Of a DNA stretch of 5,921 nucleotides, positions 1-5,912 are shown piece by piece. Every line of letters starts with the position of its first letter. Positions within the stretch are counted from its first letter, which is position 1. A model generated the notes under the pieces. The model was not told the DNA's origin, made no database searches, and worked only from the letters and a program-made list of their open reading frames with translations. Source of the stretch: Chloroflexota bacterium (lineage in GTDB: Bacteria; Chloroflexota; Anaerolineae; J102); contig PIVW01000373.1 of assembly GCA_003353825.1 (NCBI GenBank), forward strand, positions 1-5,921. The letters are read 5' to 3'. Both the position numbers and the translations under genes were made by a program.

Positions 1-226
1 TCCGGCACTGCTACTAACGAACGGCAATTGATGTCGCCCTACTACATATGGGCGTCAATAACTGGTACCCACAAGATATCCCACCTGATGGTCTAGAGAA
101 ATGTGCCATTGTCAAATTATTAATTATTTGTCAGCTATTCTAATAAACTGCCTCTGTTTGCCTAAAAATGCACTCTATTGGATTGCACCTAAAATCTTGA
201 CGCACACCCGCAGTTATAGATTCATA

Positions 227-1549
227 TCAGCTTTCGTAATGCCGGAACTGGCTCTGCGGTGCTGCCAGCATCGATTCTAGGGCTGCGGTAAATCCCTGCA
301 CAACCCTTGATTCATCCACCGTCAACAAGTTCCTGTCGCGCATCAACCAGGTACCGGCCACCATCACATCGCGCACATCGGCCGGTTCTGTGCACCAGAC
401 CAGGGAAGCGGCCAGGTTATGTGTGGGCACAAAATGAGGGGCGGATGTGTCCACAACAATGAGATCGGCGGTATTACCTGGGATTAGAGCTCCAGAAGAG
501 TGAAAATTCAGGGCCCGGGCTCCATGAGGGCCTGCCATGTGCAGCGGAGCAAATCCGGGAAGAAGTTCGGCATCACCGTGCGCCTGTCGTTGCATGAGCA
601 CGGCAAGACGCATTTCACGCCACATGTTGAGTGCAGTGCTACTACCGGCGCCATCTGTCCCTAGTGCCACATTGATTCCTGAAGCCACCATCTCCGGAAC
701 TCTGGCCACGCCCATGCCATACTTCATATGTGTACTTGGACATACCACGACATTGACATGCTTGTTGGCCAATATAGCCAGGTCGACATCATTGGCATGG
801 ATAGCATGGGCGACAATGGTATGTGTCTCGAATAATCCCCGATGTGCCAAAAACTCGATGGGACTCATATCATACGTATCCAGCGAGGTCTCAACCTGTT
901 CTGCGGTTTCAGCCGCATGGATGTGAATGCCAATATTCTCTCGTACGGCGACGGCAGCGGTTCGTGCTAGAAATGTATCGGGACATTGGTAAGGAGAATG
1001 AGGCCCGAAAAGCGCCCTGAGCCTTCCTGATGCTGCATCGTCATACTGTTTGACGAAGGAGATCGTTTCGGGAATGCTGATGCCCACCTCTTGAGCATCG
1101 ATCCCAAACACCGCCCATGCCAGATTTGCTCGCATGCCAGACTCCTGGACGGCCTTGGCAATCTCGTGCATATGAAAATAATGATCGGCAAAGCCTACCA
1201 CCCCCCCTCGGATCATTTCGATGATGGCAAGTAACGTTCCCCAATAGACCATGTCCGCTGTTAGGGCAGATTCCAGTCGCCATATCCGTTCATTGAACCA
1301 GCGATCGAGAGGCAAGTCTTCGGCATAGCCACGGGCGAAGGTCATGGCAGCGTGTGTGTGAGCGTTGTACAACCCAGGCATCACCACATGGCCTGCCATA
1401 TCGTACCGTTCGTCGGCCATGAAATCCTCTGGAATATGCCCCACGCCTACAAGGGTGTCATCTACTATGGCAAGCGAAGCATCGGATAGAATCTCGTCCT
1501 CTTTATTAAGGGTAACAAGGGTGGCATGTTCCAACAGCAGTTTAGGCAT
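227..1549 (-). CDS. mtaD: Amidohydrolase, MTA/SAH deaminase-type
   Basis: This is a 440-residue cytoplasmic metal-dependent hydrolase of the amidohydrolase superfamily. It most resembles 5'-methylthioadenosine/S-adenosylhomocysteine deaminases, which convert the adenine of MTA or SAH to hypoxanthine in methyl-donor recycling and purine salvage. Visible signatures are the N-terminal metal pair H64-T-H66, HIHAAET at 209-215 (metal H211, catalytic E214), VAHAIH at 246-251 (metal H248) and GTDGAGSS at 297-304 (metal D299). GPHSPY at 182-187 and the RGYAEDLPL segment near 73-81 are typical of this branch. Length matches the family. The start is supported by GGAGAG at 1560-1555, five bases upstream of the ATG. 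The gene is transcribed divergently from the TrpB2-like gene. A run of seven G (coding strand, 1207-1201) leaves the frame intact. The substrate is inferred; related deaminases and chlorohydrolases (guanine deaminase, SsnA, TrzN types) share the same motifs. Confidence 0.86.
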   Translation of the reverse strand: MPKLLLEHATLVTLNKEDEILSDASLAIVDDTLVGVGHIPEDFMADERYDMAGHVVMPGLYNAHTHAAMTFARGYAEDLPLDRWFNERIWRLESALTADMVYWGTLLAIIEMIRGGVVGFADHYFHMHEIAKAVQESGMRANLAWAVFGIDAQEVGISIPETISFVKQYDDAASGRLRALFGPHSPYQCPDTFLARTAAVAVRENIGIHIHAAETAEQVETSLDTYDMSPIEFLAHRGLFETHTIVAHAIHANDVDLAILANKHVNVVVCPSTHMKYGMGVARVPEMVASGINVALGTDGAGSSTALNMWREMRLAVLMQRQAHGDAELLPGFAPLHMAGPHGARALNFHSSGALIPGNTADLIVVDTSAPHFVPTHNLAASLVWCTEPADVRDVMVAGTWLMRDRNLLTVDESRVVQGFTAALESMLAAPQSQFRHYES

Positions 1550-1567
1550 ACATTCTCTCCGGTCAAT

Positions 1568-1586
1568 CAGGCTTGATAACAGGCTT
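1568..1586. repeat. Direct repeat of CAGGCTT in the amidohydrolase leader
   Basis: CAGGCTT occurs at 1568-1574 and again at 1580-1586, a 12-base period. On the transcribed (minus) strand it reads AAGCCTG twice. It lies between the predicted -10 box and the ribosome binding site of the amidohydrolase gene, so it could be a regulatory site. Chance is also plausible for a heptamer. Confidence 0.25.
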
Positions 1587-1615
1587 TCACCGAATCATGG
1601 CCGATATCTGCCAGT

Positions 1616-1621
1616 ATTATA
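1616..1621 (-). promoter_or_regulatory. Probable -10 box for the amidohydrolase gene
   Basis: Read on the minus strand this is a perfect TATAAT, 66 bases upstream of the amidohydrolase ATG. No good -35 hexamer lies 16-18 bases further upstream (the best candidate region reads TGTCTG). The promoter is therefore either activator-dependent or a chance match. It implies a leader of about 60 nt. Confidence 0.4.
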
Positions 1622-1632
1622 CGACAAGAGGA

Positions 1633-1656
1633 GGTGCTCAGACACGTTTATGCACC
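1633..1656. repeat. Inverted repeat GGTGC-N14-GCACC in the divergent promoter region
   Basis: GGTGC at 1633-1637 is matched by GCACC at 1652-1656 across a 14-base spacer. It sits just upstream of the minus-strand TATAAT, over the expected -35 region. That placement would suit a dimeric regulator, but the arms are short. Confidence 0.22.
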
Positions 1657-1815
1657 GGGTTGCGTTCAATTGCGCGGGGCATATGGCGACAACCAACTGA
1701 CAGGTTCTAACGCCGGGGGCATATATCCAGGGAAGGGTGATGTTGACGCACAGCTTCATATATGATAAACCTGCTCAAGCGGTTGTATTTGCTTTCGATT
1801 CACGCCTACTTCAAT

Positions 1816-1822
1816 GGAGGAG
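1816..1822 (+). promoter_or_regulatory. Shine-Dalgarno fixing the TrpB2 start at 1826
   Basis: GGAGGAG at 1816-1822 lies three bases before the ATG at 1826. An upstream in-frame ATG at 1814 overlaps this site (its G is the first base of the motif) and has no comparable site of its own. The ATG at 1826 is therefore the better start. Confidence 0.8.
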
Positions 1823-1825
1823 ATC

Positions 1826-3190
1826 ATGTCAGAACAAAAGAAATACGTACTACCTGAAAGTGAAATTCCCACAAGCTGGTACAATATTCAAGCAGATTTA
1901 CCTGAGCCACTACCGCCGGTCATACATCCAGGCACACTGCAGCCGATTGGACCCGACGATCTGGCGCCTCTATTTCCGATGGCCTTGATTGCTCAGGAAG
2001 TGAGCCAAGAGCGCTACATCGATATCCCTGAACCGGTGCTTGATATCTATCGTATGTGGCGACCTACACCACTGATTCGGGCAACTCGCCTGGAAAAGGC
2101 ATTGGGCACACCTGCACACATTTACTACAAATATGAGGGCGCCTCGCCTGCCGGCTCACACAAACCAAATACGGCAGTAGCACAGGCATTCTACAATAAA
2201 GCTGAGGGCATCAATGCCCTGACCACCGAGACAGGCGCCGGCCAATGGGGCAGCGCCTTATCAATGGCGTGTAACTGGTTTGATATCGAATGTGAAGTGT
2301 ACATGGTAAAGATATCCTACCAACACAAACCTTACCGCCGCAGCCTGATGCAGACCTTTGGCGCCAGTGTCACGGCCAGTCCATCAGATACGACGAATGC
2401 AGGTCGGGCTATTCTTGAGCAAGATCCTGATTCGCCTGGGTCGTTGGGCATAGCTATATCTGAAGCTGTCGAGGTGGCGGCAACCAGTGGTGGCGCCAAG
2501 AAGTACTCTTTGGGCTCTGTTCTCAACCATGTGATGCTTCATCAGACGGTCGTAGGTGAGGAAGTGGTGAAACAGATGGAGATGGCTGATGAATATCCAG
2601 ACGTGATGATCGGCTGTGTCGGTGGCGGCTCCAACTTTGCCGGTTTCGTTCTGCCTTTTGTGCGCGAAAACCTGGTAAATGGCAAGAACACCCGGTTTGT
2701 AGCGGTAGAGCCCACGGCGACGCCAAGCCTGACTAAAGGCCAGTATGTCTACGATTTTGGCGATACCGGGCAGATGACGCCCTTAATTAAGATGTACACG
2801 CTGGGGCACTCATTTATCCCTGCGCCCATCCACGCCGGTGGCTTGAGATATCATGGCATGGCCCCCATCGTCTGCCATCTTTATGATCTGGGACTTATCG
2901 AAGCGGTTGCAGTTCCGCAAAACCCCGTCTTCGAGGCTGCCGTCCTCTTCGCTCAGGCCGAAGGCATCATTCCTGCACCTGAGACTGCGCACGCAGTTCG
3001 TACGGCTATCGATGAAGCCTTGCTGTGCAAGGAGAGCGGTGAAGAGAAAGTGATCGTGTTCAACCTGAGTGGGCATGGTCATTTCGACATGGCGTCTTAT
3101 GATGCATACTTCACTGGTACGCTGCCGGACTACGAGTATCCAAAAGAGGAGGTCGAGCGCGCGCTCGCAGGTCTTCCTCAGATCGCGTAA
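1826..3190 (+). CDS. trpB2: TrpB2-type tryptophan synthase beta-like PLP enzyme
   Basis: This 454-residue cytoplasmic fold-type II PLP enzyme belongs to the TrpB2 (trpB-related) group, which is longer than the canonical ~400-residue TrpB. Members condense indole with serine or phosphoserine to tryptophan, usually without a tight TrpA partner. Numbered from the chosen start, visible motifs are [16 protein letters not shown] (79-94), SHKPN (111-115) with the PLP-binding lysine K113, ETGAGQWG (135-142) with the catalytic-type E135, the phosphate loop GGGSN (266-270), the TrpB2-characteristic HAGGLRYHG (336-344), and SGHGHFD (415-421), which contacts the cofactor ring. All key residues appear intact. 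A start at 1814 would add only four residues (MEEI) and overlaps the ribosome binding site. No trpA or other trp gene is in view. The tandem array begins one base after the stop. Actual in vivo substrate is not shown by the sequence. Confidence 0.93.
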   Translation: MSEQKKYVLPESEIPTSWYNIQADLPEPLPPVIHPGTLQPIGPDDLAPLFPMALIAQEVSQERYIDIPEPVLDIYRMWRPTPLIRATRLEKALGTPAHIYYKYEGASPAGSHKPNTAVAQAFYNKAEGINALTTETGAGQWGSALSMACNWFDIECEVYMVKISYQHKPYRRSLMQTFGASVTASPSDTTNAGRAILEQDPDSPGSLGIAISEAVEVAATSGGAKKYSLGSVLNHVMLHQTVVGEEVVKQMEMADEYPDVMIGCVGGGSNFAGFVLPFVRENLVNGKNTRFVAVEPTATPSLTKGQYVYDFGDTGQMTPLIKMYTLGHSFIPAPIHAGGLRYHGMAPIVCHLYDLGLIEAVAVPQNPVFEAAVLFAQAEGIIPAPETAHAVRTAIDEALLCKESGEEKVIVFNLSGHGHFDMASYDAYFTGTLPDYEYPKEEVERALAGLPQIA

Positions 3191-3191
3191 T

Positions 3192-3281
3192 TGCGACCCG
3201 CACTTGTGCGACCCGCACTTGTGCGACCCGCACTTGTGCGACCCGCACTTGTGCGACCCGCACTTGTGCGACCCGCACTTG
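3192..3281. repeat. Six perfect 15-bp tandem repeats of self-complementary units
   Basis: Six identical copies of TGCGACCCGCACTTG run without a mismatch, starting one base after the TAA of the TrpB2 gene. Each internal unit contains GTGCG-ACC-CGCAC, a 5-bp stem with a 3-base loop. In the other phase, CGCA-CTTG-TGCG gives a 4-bp stem with a 4-base loop. The first unit has T instead of G before its stem, so its stem is 4 bp. The period is divisible by three, so every frame stays in register; one frame reads Cys-Asp-Pro-His-Leu repeatedly, but it has no start or coding context. There is no T-tract after the array. Confidence 0.97.
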
Positions 3282-3320
3282 CTATGGTTCGACAGAATTT
3301 CGTGTGATCCTAGAAAATAG

Positions 3321-3340
3321 GTGATGCGTGATGCGTGATG
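3321..3340. repeat. Heptamer tandem repeat GTGATGC, about 2.9 copies
   Basis: GTGATGC occurs at 3321-3327 and 3328-3334, followed by GTGATG at 3335-3340. It lies between the 15-bp array and the terminator. It is short and of unknown role. Confidence 0.8.
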
Positions 3341-3406
3341 GTTGTGCTAACGAACCACACCTTTTTTAGTAGGAGCCACGCACATTCCGAAAGAGCCTTA
3401 ATTAGG

Positions 3407-3435
3407 AAGGCCGCCATCTAGTGGCGGGCCTTTTT
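3407..3435 (+). terminator. Strong Rho-independent terminator after the TrpB2 gene
   Basis: AAGGCCGCCA (3407-3416) pairs with TGGCGGGCCTT (3422-3432) around the loop TCTAG, with one bulged G. A run of five T (3431-3435) follows the GC-rich stem directly. It lies about 217 bases after the TrpB2 stop and should end transcripts that pass through the tandem array. The nearby promoter at 3498 fits a new transcription unit starting after it. Confidence 0.88.
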
Positions 3436-3467
3436 CTATCTACATTAAATGTATCGAGCCACTCGAT

Positions 3468-3490
3468 GACCCGCCATTCAGTGGCAGGTC
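3468..3490. repeat. Second hairpin resembling the terminator
   Basis: GACC-C-GCCA (3468-3476) pairs with TGGC-A-GGTC (3482-3490) around the loop TTCAG, with one C-A mismatch. The core CCGCCAT..AGTGGC matches the terminator hairpin about 60 bases upstream, but no T-tract follows. It may be a decayed duplicate of the terminator stem or one member of a dispersed palindrome family. Confidence 0.7.
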
Positions 3491-3497
3491 GCAAGAG

Positions 3498-3527
3498 TTG
3501 ACAGTACTGTAACCCCATGGTTATCAT
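3498..3527 (+). promoter_or_regulatory. Near-consensus promoter for the dehydrogenase-protease pair
   Basis: A perfect -35 hexamer TTGACA (3498-3503) is followed after 18 bases by TATCAT (3522-3527), five of six matches to the -10 consensus. Predicted initiation is near 3533-3535. It lies downstream of the terminator and points at the gene starting at 3722. If used, the transcript begins almost exactly where the MITE-like element starts, so the element forms most of the leader. Confidence 0.6.
3501..3510. promoter_or_regulatory. Palindrome ACAGTACTGT, possible operator
   Basis: This is a perfect 10-bp palindrome overlapping the last three bases of the -35 box and running into the promoter spacer. 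That is a typical repressor position. The motif alone does not identify a regulator. Confidence 0.35.
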
Positions 3528-3535
3528 CGTTTAAT

Positions 3536-3543
3536 CAACTATT
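3536..3543. repeat. Left copy of the flanking direct repeat CAACTATT
   Basis: This exact octamer recurs at 3676-3683, on the other side of the inverted-repeat element. This is the pattern left by transposition. Confidence 0.75.
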
Positions 3544-3675
3544 GGGCATGGTTCATGCTGCCGAGTTTGCATCTTTACAAATTCAAGTTTGCAATTGCGA
3601 ACAGAACAAAAGATCAGTCTTCAGTCTTCAGAACATCAATTTGTAAAGATCTGAGACGCTGATTCTGAACCATGC
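3544..3675. mobile_element. MITE-like element with two-block terminal inverted repeats
   Basis: A non-coding element of about 132 bp. The outer repeat GGCATGGTTCA (3545-3555) is matched by TGAACCATGCC (3666-3676). An inner block ATCTTTACAAATT (3571-3583) is matched by AATTTGTAAAGAT (3638-3650). Both pairs share one symmetry centre (3610.5), and each arm has a 15-base segment between the blocks that is not conserved. CAACTATT flanks both sides (3536-3543 and 3676-3683), as expected of an 8-bp target duplication; the outermost C-G pair makes the exact boundary uncertain by a base or so. No transposase fits inside, so mobilisation would be in trans. The IS family cannot be assigned from the sequence alone. 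A stable long hairpin with a regulatory role is the alternative. Confidence 0.78.
3615..3631. repeat. Heptamer repeat CAGTCTT inside the MITE-like element
   Basis: CAGTCTT occurs twice in tandem (3615-3628), followed by CAG. It lies just right of the centre of the element, in the non-paired region between the inverted-repeat arms. Confidence 0.75.
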
Positions 3676-3683
3676 CAACTATT
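3676..3683. repeat. Right copy of the flanking direct repeat CAACTATT
   Basis: It matches 3536-3543 exactly. With the next bases it also forms TATTAT (3680-3685), a possible -10-like hexamer, but no good -35 lies upstream of it. Confidence 0.75.
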
Positions 3684-3721
3684 ATGTATCTGCCCAACAA
3701 TCATTTTGAGAGTCAAGGATA

Positions 3722-4882
3722 ATGAGCCACGTCATAATTTCCAGGATCGCTAGATATCTCTTTGCATTTTTGACTGTGCTGGCAAGTTTTGGCGCCGCTA
3801 GCGCCTCTGCCGATCCGCCACCGGATCATGTGACGGTTGAGCCATTTGTTACCGGTATGCAATTCGTGACGGCCATAGCGATCGCAGCAGATGGTGACCT
3901 GTATTTGGCGGAAAACAATACCAAAAGAATCAATATCTACGATCCAACAGGTAGCCTTTTGGGGTCTATTGCAATTCCTGGCAGTCAGGAGAATGAGGTT
4001 GGTGCTGTTCTAGGTATTGCGTTGGATCCCGACTACCCTTCTGCACCCTACCTCTATGTGCACTATCTTGACCGCATTTCCTGGTCGAACATGCTCATTC
4101 GATTCCGTTGGGAACAAGGTGTGATCAGCGATATTTCTACACTGATGGACATACCCTTGCCCTACAACGAGGAGGATCCTGACAACCCCTGTACAGAACA
4201 CAATGGCGGGCATATCACATTCGATCACAAGGGCGCCTTGCTGATGGGAATGGGTGACAATTGTCGAGGTGATTTGGTTGATGATCTCGGTAACCCTCAG
4301 GGTTCGATTTTGCGAGTGAATCGAGAAACAGGCGAGGCCCTGCTCGATAACCCCTTCTACGATGGCGACGGCCCAAACGATGATCGCATATGGGCAAAAG
4401 GACAGCGCAATCCCTTTGGACTGACTACCGATCCCGCCACAGGACGAATCTGGTCGTCGGACAATGGTCCAGGCTGTGCTGATGAGGTAAATCTTATTGT
4501 GTCCGGAGCGCATTATGGCTGGCCACATAGCAGTACCAACTACTTCACATGTCTCGATCCTGGTTCTGAGTATAGGGCGCCTGCCTGGCTGTGGGACAAA
4601 ACCATAGGTCCAACCGGCATCTCGGCCTATAATGGACATATCGGTTCACAGTGGCAGAACAGCCTCTTTATGTGCGACTGGAATACGCCGGTATTGCGCA
4701 GACTGCAATTGAATGCAGCACGAGACGTCATCATCGCCGAGGAAGAACTCGACCTTTCGCCGGCTGAGTGCCTCATCGATGTTGCCTCTGGGCCAGACGG
4801 CAACCTCTATATTGCAGATATTGAGGTTGTCTATCGAGTTGTTAGCGTACCTATGTGGCTACCTTTGATGCTTGTGCATTAA
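3722..4882 (+). CDS. Secreted glucose/sorbosone dehydrogenase-like beta-propeller (PQQ-type fold)
   Basis: This 386-residue protein begins with a signal peptide: basic start, hydrophobic stretch about 11-26, and an A-S-A cleavage site ending at residue 30. It is therefore exported. The mature part resembles soluble PQQ-dependent sugar dehydrogenases of the GSDH family, six-bladed propellers that oxidise aldose sugars. Supporting motifs are LGIALDPDY (97-105), EHNGGHITF (159-167) with H160 at the position of the catalytic histidine, GQRNPFGL (227-234) with the R-N pair, DNGPGCADEVNLI (247-259), HYGWP (264-268) and GPDGNLYIAD (357-366). Six cysteines (157, 181, 252, 277, 318, 350) could form disulfides. 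The tail VPMWLPLMLVH resembles short C-terminal LPL tails I associate with Chloroflexota exported proteins. AAGGA (3715-3719) lies only two bases before the ATG, a tight spacing. Real PQQ use and substrate are not established; several homologues lack known activity. Confidence 0.85.
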   Translation: MSHVIISRIARYLFAFLTVLASFGAASASADPPPDHVTVEPFVTGMQFVTAIAIAADGDLYLAENNTKRINIYDPTGSLLGSIAIPGSQENEVGAVLGIALDPDYPSAPYLYVHYLDRISWSNMLIRFRWEQGVISDISTLMDIPLPYNEEDPDNPCTEHNGGHITFDHKGALLMGMGDNCRGDLVDDLGNPQGSILRVNRETGEALLDNPFYDGDGPNDDRIWAKGQRNPFGLTTDPATGRIWSSDNGPGCADEVNLIVSGAHYGWPHSSTNYFTCLDPGSEYRAPAWLWDKTIGPTGISAYNGHIGSQWQNSLFMCDWNTPVLRRLQLNAARDVIIAEEELDLSPAECLIDVASGPDGNLYIADIEVVYRVVSVPMWLPLMLVH

Positions 4883-4885
4883 CAC

Positions 4886-5851
4886 ATGTTTCAGCAACTG
4901 CTGTTCCCGCTCATAGCCGCAATTATCCCGACCATTATCTATATTTATCTGATCTGGTGGTGCGATCGCTATGAGCGCGAGCCGGGTTGGCTACTGCTGA
5001 TTGCATTTGGGTGGGGCGCAATACCTGCCATATTGCTGTCGATCGTGGCGGAACTGGCCTTGCAGGAACCCTTCGAACTCTTTGCACAGGGTATCTCTGG
5101 CAGTATGGCACAACTGTTTTTGATATCACCCGTGGTCGAGGAACTGGCTAAAGGTCTGGCGCTAGCAGGTCTCTTCCTGTTCTTTCGATCTGAGATAGAT
5201 GGCGTGTTGGATGGCATTGTCTATGGGGCCCTTGTTGGGGCTGGATTTGCGATGAGCGAAAACTTCTTCTATTTCATTGCGACCGACGCTCTCGACGAAT
5301 GGCTAACACTTGCATTGGTACGATCGATTGTATTTGGGCTGAATCATTCATTCTATACGGCGATTACAGGGGCGGCTTTCGGTTACGTCGCCCTACGCAA
5401 AAAGGGTTGGCAGACCTGGTTTGTGCCGGTAGGCGGACTTGTTCTGGCCATATTTGTACATATGTTGCACAACGTGACGACATATCTGGCAAGTGATTAT
5501 CCAGCGATGATGGTGCTAAGTCTATTGCTGAGTTGGGGAGGGATTTTTACCCTCATTGCCATAATCGGGCTGGCGCAGAAGCAAGAGAACTACTGGATAA
5601 GAGCCCACTTAGCAGATGAGGTGCCGTATACACTCAGCCAAGAACACTACATACTTGTGCAAGAAAGGGCTCAACGGTTTGGGAGGGTTCAGGCTATGCT
5701 CAGGGGAAAAAGCCGCTCACGTGCCTGGCTTGAAACGGATATGCATCGCAAAGCAACGGAGTTGGCTTTTCGTAAACACAGATTAATGCGGCTGGAGGAA
5801 GAAGCGGTAGGACTGCACTTCAACTGGGAGTTGGACACCATCGTTGAATGA
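4886..5851 (+). CDS. PrsW-family intramembrane metalloprotease
   Basis: This 321-residue multi-spanning membrane protein has about seven hydrophobic segments (roughly 5-25, 35-57, 76-101, 108-131, 142-169, 178-200, 207-230). PrsW enzymes cut membrane-embedded substrates; in Bacillus, PrsW starts degradation of the anti-sigma factor RsiW. The family signatures are present: DRYEREP after the first segment (27-33), VVEELAKG (83-90) with E85, E86 and K89, SENFFY (124-129), LNHSFYTAITGAAFGY (152-167) with H154, and VHMLHN (191-196) with H192 and N196. The last ~90 residues are soluble, charged and probably helical. The gene follows the dehydrogenase-like gene after three bases, in the same frame, with no Shine-Dalgarno visible before its ATG, which suggests translational coupling. 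The substrate is unknown; no anti-sigma or sigma gene is in view. Confidence 0.9.
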   Translation: MFQQLLFPLIAAIIPTIIYIYLIWWCDRYEREPGWLLLIAFGWGAIPAILLSIVAELALQEPFELFAQGISGSMAQLFLISPVVEELAKGLALAGLFLFFRSEIDGVLDGIVYGALVGAGFAMSENFFYFIATDALDEWLTLALVRSIVFGLNHSFYTAITGAAFGYVALRKKGWQTWFVPVGGLVLAIFVHMLHNVTTYLASDYPAMMVLSLLLSWGGIFTLIAIIGLAQKQENYWIRAHLADEVPYTLSQEHYILVQERAQRFGRVQAMLRGKSRSRAWLETDMHRKATELAFRKHRLMRLEEEAVGLHFNWELDTIVE

Positions 5852-5864
5852 GGCGTAAAGCCTC
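5850..5864. repeat. Small hairpin overlapping the protease stop codon
   Basis: GAGGC (5850-5854) pairs with GCCTC (5860-5864) around GTAAA. The stem begins within the TGA stop. There is no T-tract, so it is not a standard terminator. Confidence 0.5.
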
Positions 5865-5903
5865 CAGTGATGGCCGCCCACGTTGTGTGTGGGGCTGCCA
5901 CTG
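5865..5903. repeat. Imperfect hairpin downstream of the protease gene
   Basis: CAGT, GGC and CCCAC (5865-5881) pair in order with GTGGG, GCC and ACTG (5889-5903), separated by small internal loops, with the apical loop GTTGTGT. No T-tract follows, so it is either an intercistronic structure or a Rho-type or processing element rather than an intrinsic terminator. Confidence 0.45.
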
Positions 5904-5904
5904 C

Positions 5905-5912
5905 GGAGGAGG
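5905..5912 (+). promoter_or_regulatory. Shine-Dalgarno-like GGAGGAGG for a gene beyond the right edge
   Basis: This is a strong anti-16S complement located 9 bases before the window ends. A start could be the TTG at 5917-5919 or an ATG just outside. Together with the absence of an intrinsic terminator after the protease gene, it suggests a further co-transcribed gene. Confidence 0.45.

Noticed and set aside
27..59. Hairpin CGCCC-N10-GGGCG (35-54) with outer ATTG/CAAT pairing.
   Set aside because: Stem is short with a 10-base loop and no T-tract; nothing around it gives it a role.
1..96. Frame 1 is open from the window edge to a TAG at 94-96 (31 codons), a possible C-terminal end of an upstream gene.
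   Set aside because: An open stretch this short is expected by chance quite often, and the translation shows no recognisable motif.
1201..1207. Run of seven C (G on the coding strand) as a possible frameshift or phase-variation site in the amidohydrolase.
   Set aside because: The protein remains in frame with conserved family motifs on both sides, so there is no sign of a break.
1743..1771. TTGACG with the AT-rich TATATGATAAA downstream as a promoter for the TrpB2 gene.
   Set aside because: No -10-like hexamer lies at 16-18 bases; the TATGAT is only 12 bases away. A promoter is likely in 1680-1810 but I cannot place it.
3192..3281. CRISPR array.
   Set aside because: Units are contiguous 15-mers with no spacers, and no cas genes are nearby.
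3069..3320. Plus-strand open frame encoding repeated Cys-Asp-Pro-His-Leu.
   Set aside because: It overlaps the end of the TrpB2 gene in another frame and exists only because the 15-bp repeat period is divisible by three; no ribosome binding site.
3395..3411. GCCTT (3395-3399) could pair with AAGGC (3407-3411), the 5' arm of the terminator, like an antiterminator.
   Set aside because: Only 5 bp against a 10-bp terminator stem, with no ligand-binding domain or leader peptide; it is not competitive.
4010..4639. Long minus-strand open frame (209 codons).
   Set aside because: It lies wholly antisense within the dehydrogenase-like gene, with no recognisable motifs.
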